Of a DNA stretch of 35,721 nt, positions 35,570 through 35,721 are shown in pieces. The position numbers and the translations under genes are program-made. Under the pieces are notes generated by a model. That model was given only the letters and a program-made list of their open reading frames with translations. It had not been told where the DNA came from and did not search any database. The stretch lies in the IMG/VR virus record IMGVR_UViG_3300033388_006769, positions 1 through 35,721 of that record. One strand, given 5' to 3'. This DNA comes from a virus. Each line of letters starts with the position of its first letter. Position 1 is the stretch's first letter.

Positions 35570-35721
35570 AAATTCCCGAAATTCCGGGAGCAATTCCTTC
35601 TCCTCCCGACTCGAGAGATATTCCTTTGTCAGCTGTCTCTCGGCCATTAGAATTAAGAGAATTACCAGAAAAATATATTATTCCTTATAAGTTGCCGGTA
35701 TTGGACCAAAATGGTTATCCT
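35545..35721 (+). CDS. Papain-like cysteine peptidase, 5' part
   Basis: The true start of the peptidase gene at 1-915. ATG 35545 gives MCFFRKKVKIPEIPGAIPSP and then joins bases 1 onwards without a break; from 35608 this copy repeats the left-edge sequence. The overlap with the previous gene is 25 bases. The N-terminus is basic and proline-rich and lacks a clear signal peptide. No strong SD. Confidence 0.8.
   Translation, partial: MCFFRKKVKIPEIPGAIPSPPDSRDIPLSAVSRPLELRELPEKYIIPYKLPVLDQNGYP
35608..35721. repeat. Terminal redundancy, right copy
   Basis: Exact copy of 1-114 (see left copy). Coverage across the junction would distinguish a closed circle from a real terminal repeat. Confidence 0.97.

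Noticed and set aside
1-35721. tRNA genes
   Set aside because: I saw no cloverleaf with a T-loop GGTTC-type motif and acceptor stem; a proper tRNA scan was not possible here.
1-35721. CRISPR array
   Set aside because: The only evenly spaced repeats (13071-13160) are contiguous 29-bp A/T-rich tandem units with no spacers, and no cas gene is present.
1-35721. Integrase and attachment site
   Set aside because: No tyrosine or serine recombinase pattern in any gene; the GIY-YIG-like, PDDEXK and HTH proteins do not fit, so lysogeny by integration is unsupported.

Overview
This window is one complete, circularly closed (or circularly permuted) double-stranded DNA phage genome. The first 114 bases are repeated exactly as the last 114, so the unit is 35,607 bp, and the peptidase gene that looks cut at the left edge is completed by bases from the right edge. 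The genome is A+T-rich and densely packed with small overlapping genes. Its set of TerS, TerL, portal, scaffold, HK97/P22-type coat, head-tail adaptor, beta-propeller nozzle-like protein and large late virion proteins, with no recognisable tail tube, sheath or tape measure, fits a short-tailed (podovirus-like) phage. No integrase, DNA polymerase, helicase, primase or RNA polymerase is recognisable. It therefore probably relies on host replication and transcription, which fits the consensus sigma-70-type promoters and DnaA-box-like sites. The stop codons used are the standard ones. The host cannot be named from the sequence; many genes lack a Shine-Dalgarno (SD) site.

Layout. (1) 35.5 kb through the origin to 1.3 kb: a lysis-type cassette of papain-like peptidase with a peptidoglycan-binding domain, a Zn-ribbon protein and two small membrane proteins. 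(2) 1.3-2.1 kb: two related promoters, each starting a transcript whose 5' end can pair with the bases just before a regulator start codon; the regulators are a sigma-region-4-like HTH protein and a 51-residue HTH protein. (3) 2.1-10.0 kb: rightward early/accessory genes, including a GIY-YIG-like protein, a DnaD-like replication protein, a DNA methyltransferase next to a 34-residue acidic peptide, a zinc-finger protein with homing-endonuclease-associated repeats, a membrane-anchored lysozyme-like protein and a Holliday-junction-resolvase-like nuclease. (4) 10.1-11.7 kb: a leftward operon of five small genes, with hairpins between genes. (5) 11.7-12.3 kb: a non-coding control region with very strong secondary structure, DnaA boxes and two leftward promoters, a candidate origin. 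(6) 12.3-32.7 kb: packaging and virion genes, interrupted between coat and adaptor by a carbohydrate cassette of glycosyltransferases, a methyltransferase and a sugar-nucleotide-dehydrogenase-like gene. (7) 32.7-33.0 kb: a tiny leftward membrane-protein operon. (8) 33.1-35.6 kb: late accessory genes, most of them, unlike the rest, with strong SD sites.

The most unusual signals are: a 16-bp palindrome (GTCTAA-N4-TTAGAC) at five sites, two of them touching the TerS and TerL start codons; an over-represented octamer AAAGGTCG always oriented with transcription; a conserved AGTTWTCCACAACT box just upstream of the -35 of three promoters; a roughly 115-nt hairpin plus a possible bistable RNA at 11.8-12.0 kb; 29-bp tandem repeats between TerS and TerL; an overprinted coiled-coil frame inside a double glycosyltransferase; a probable frame break at 28.64 kb; and a possible pseudoknot after the coat gene.
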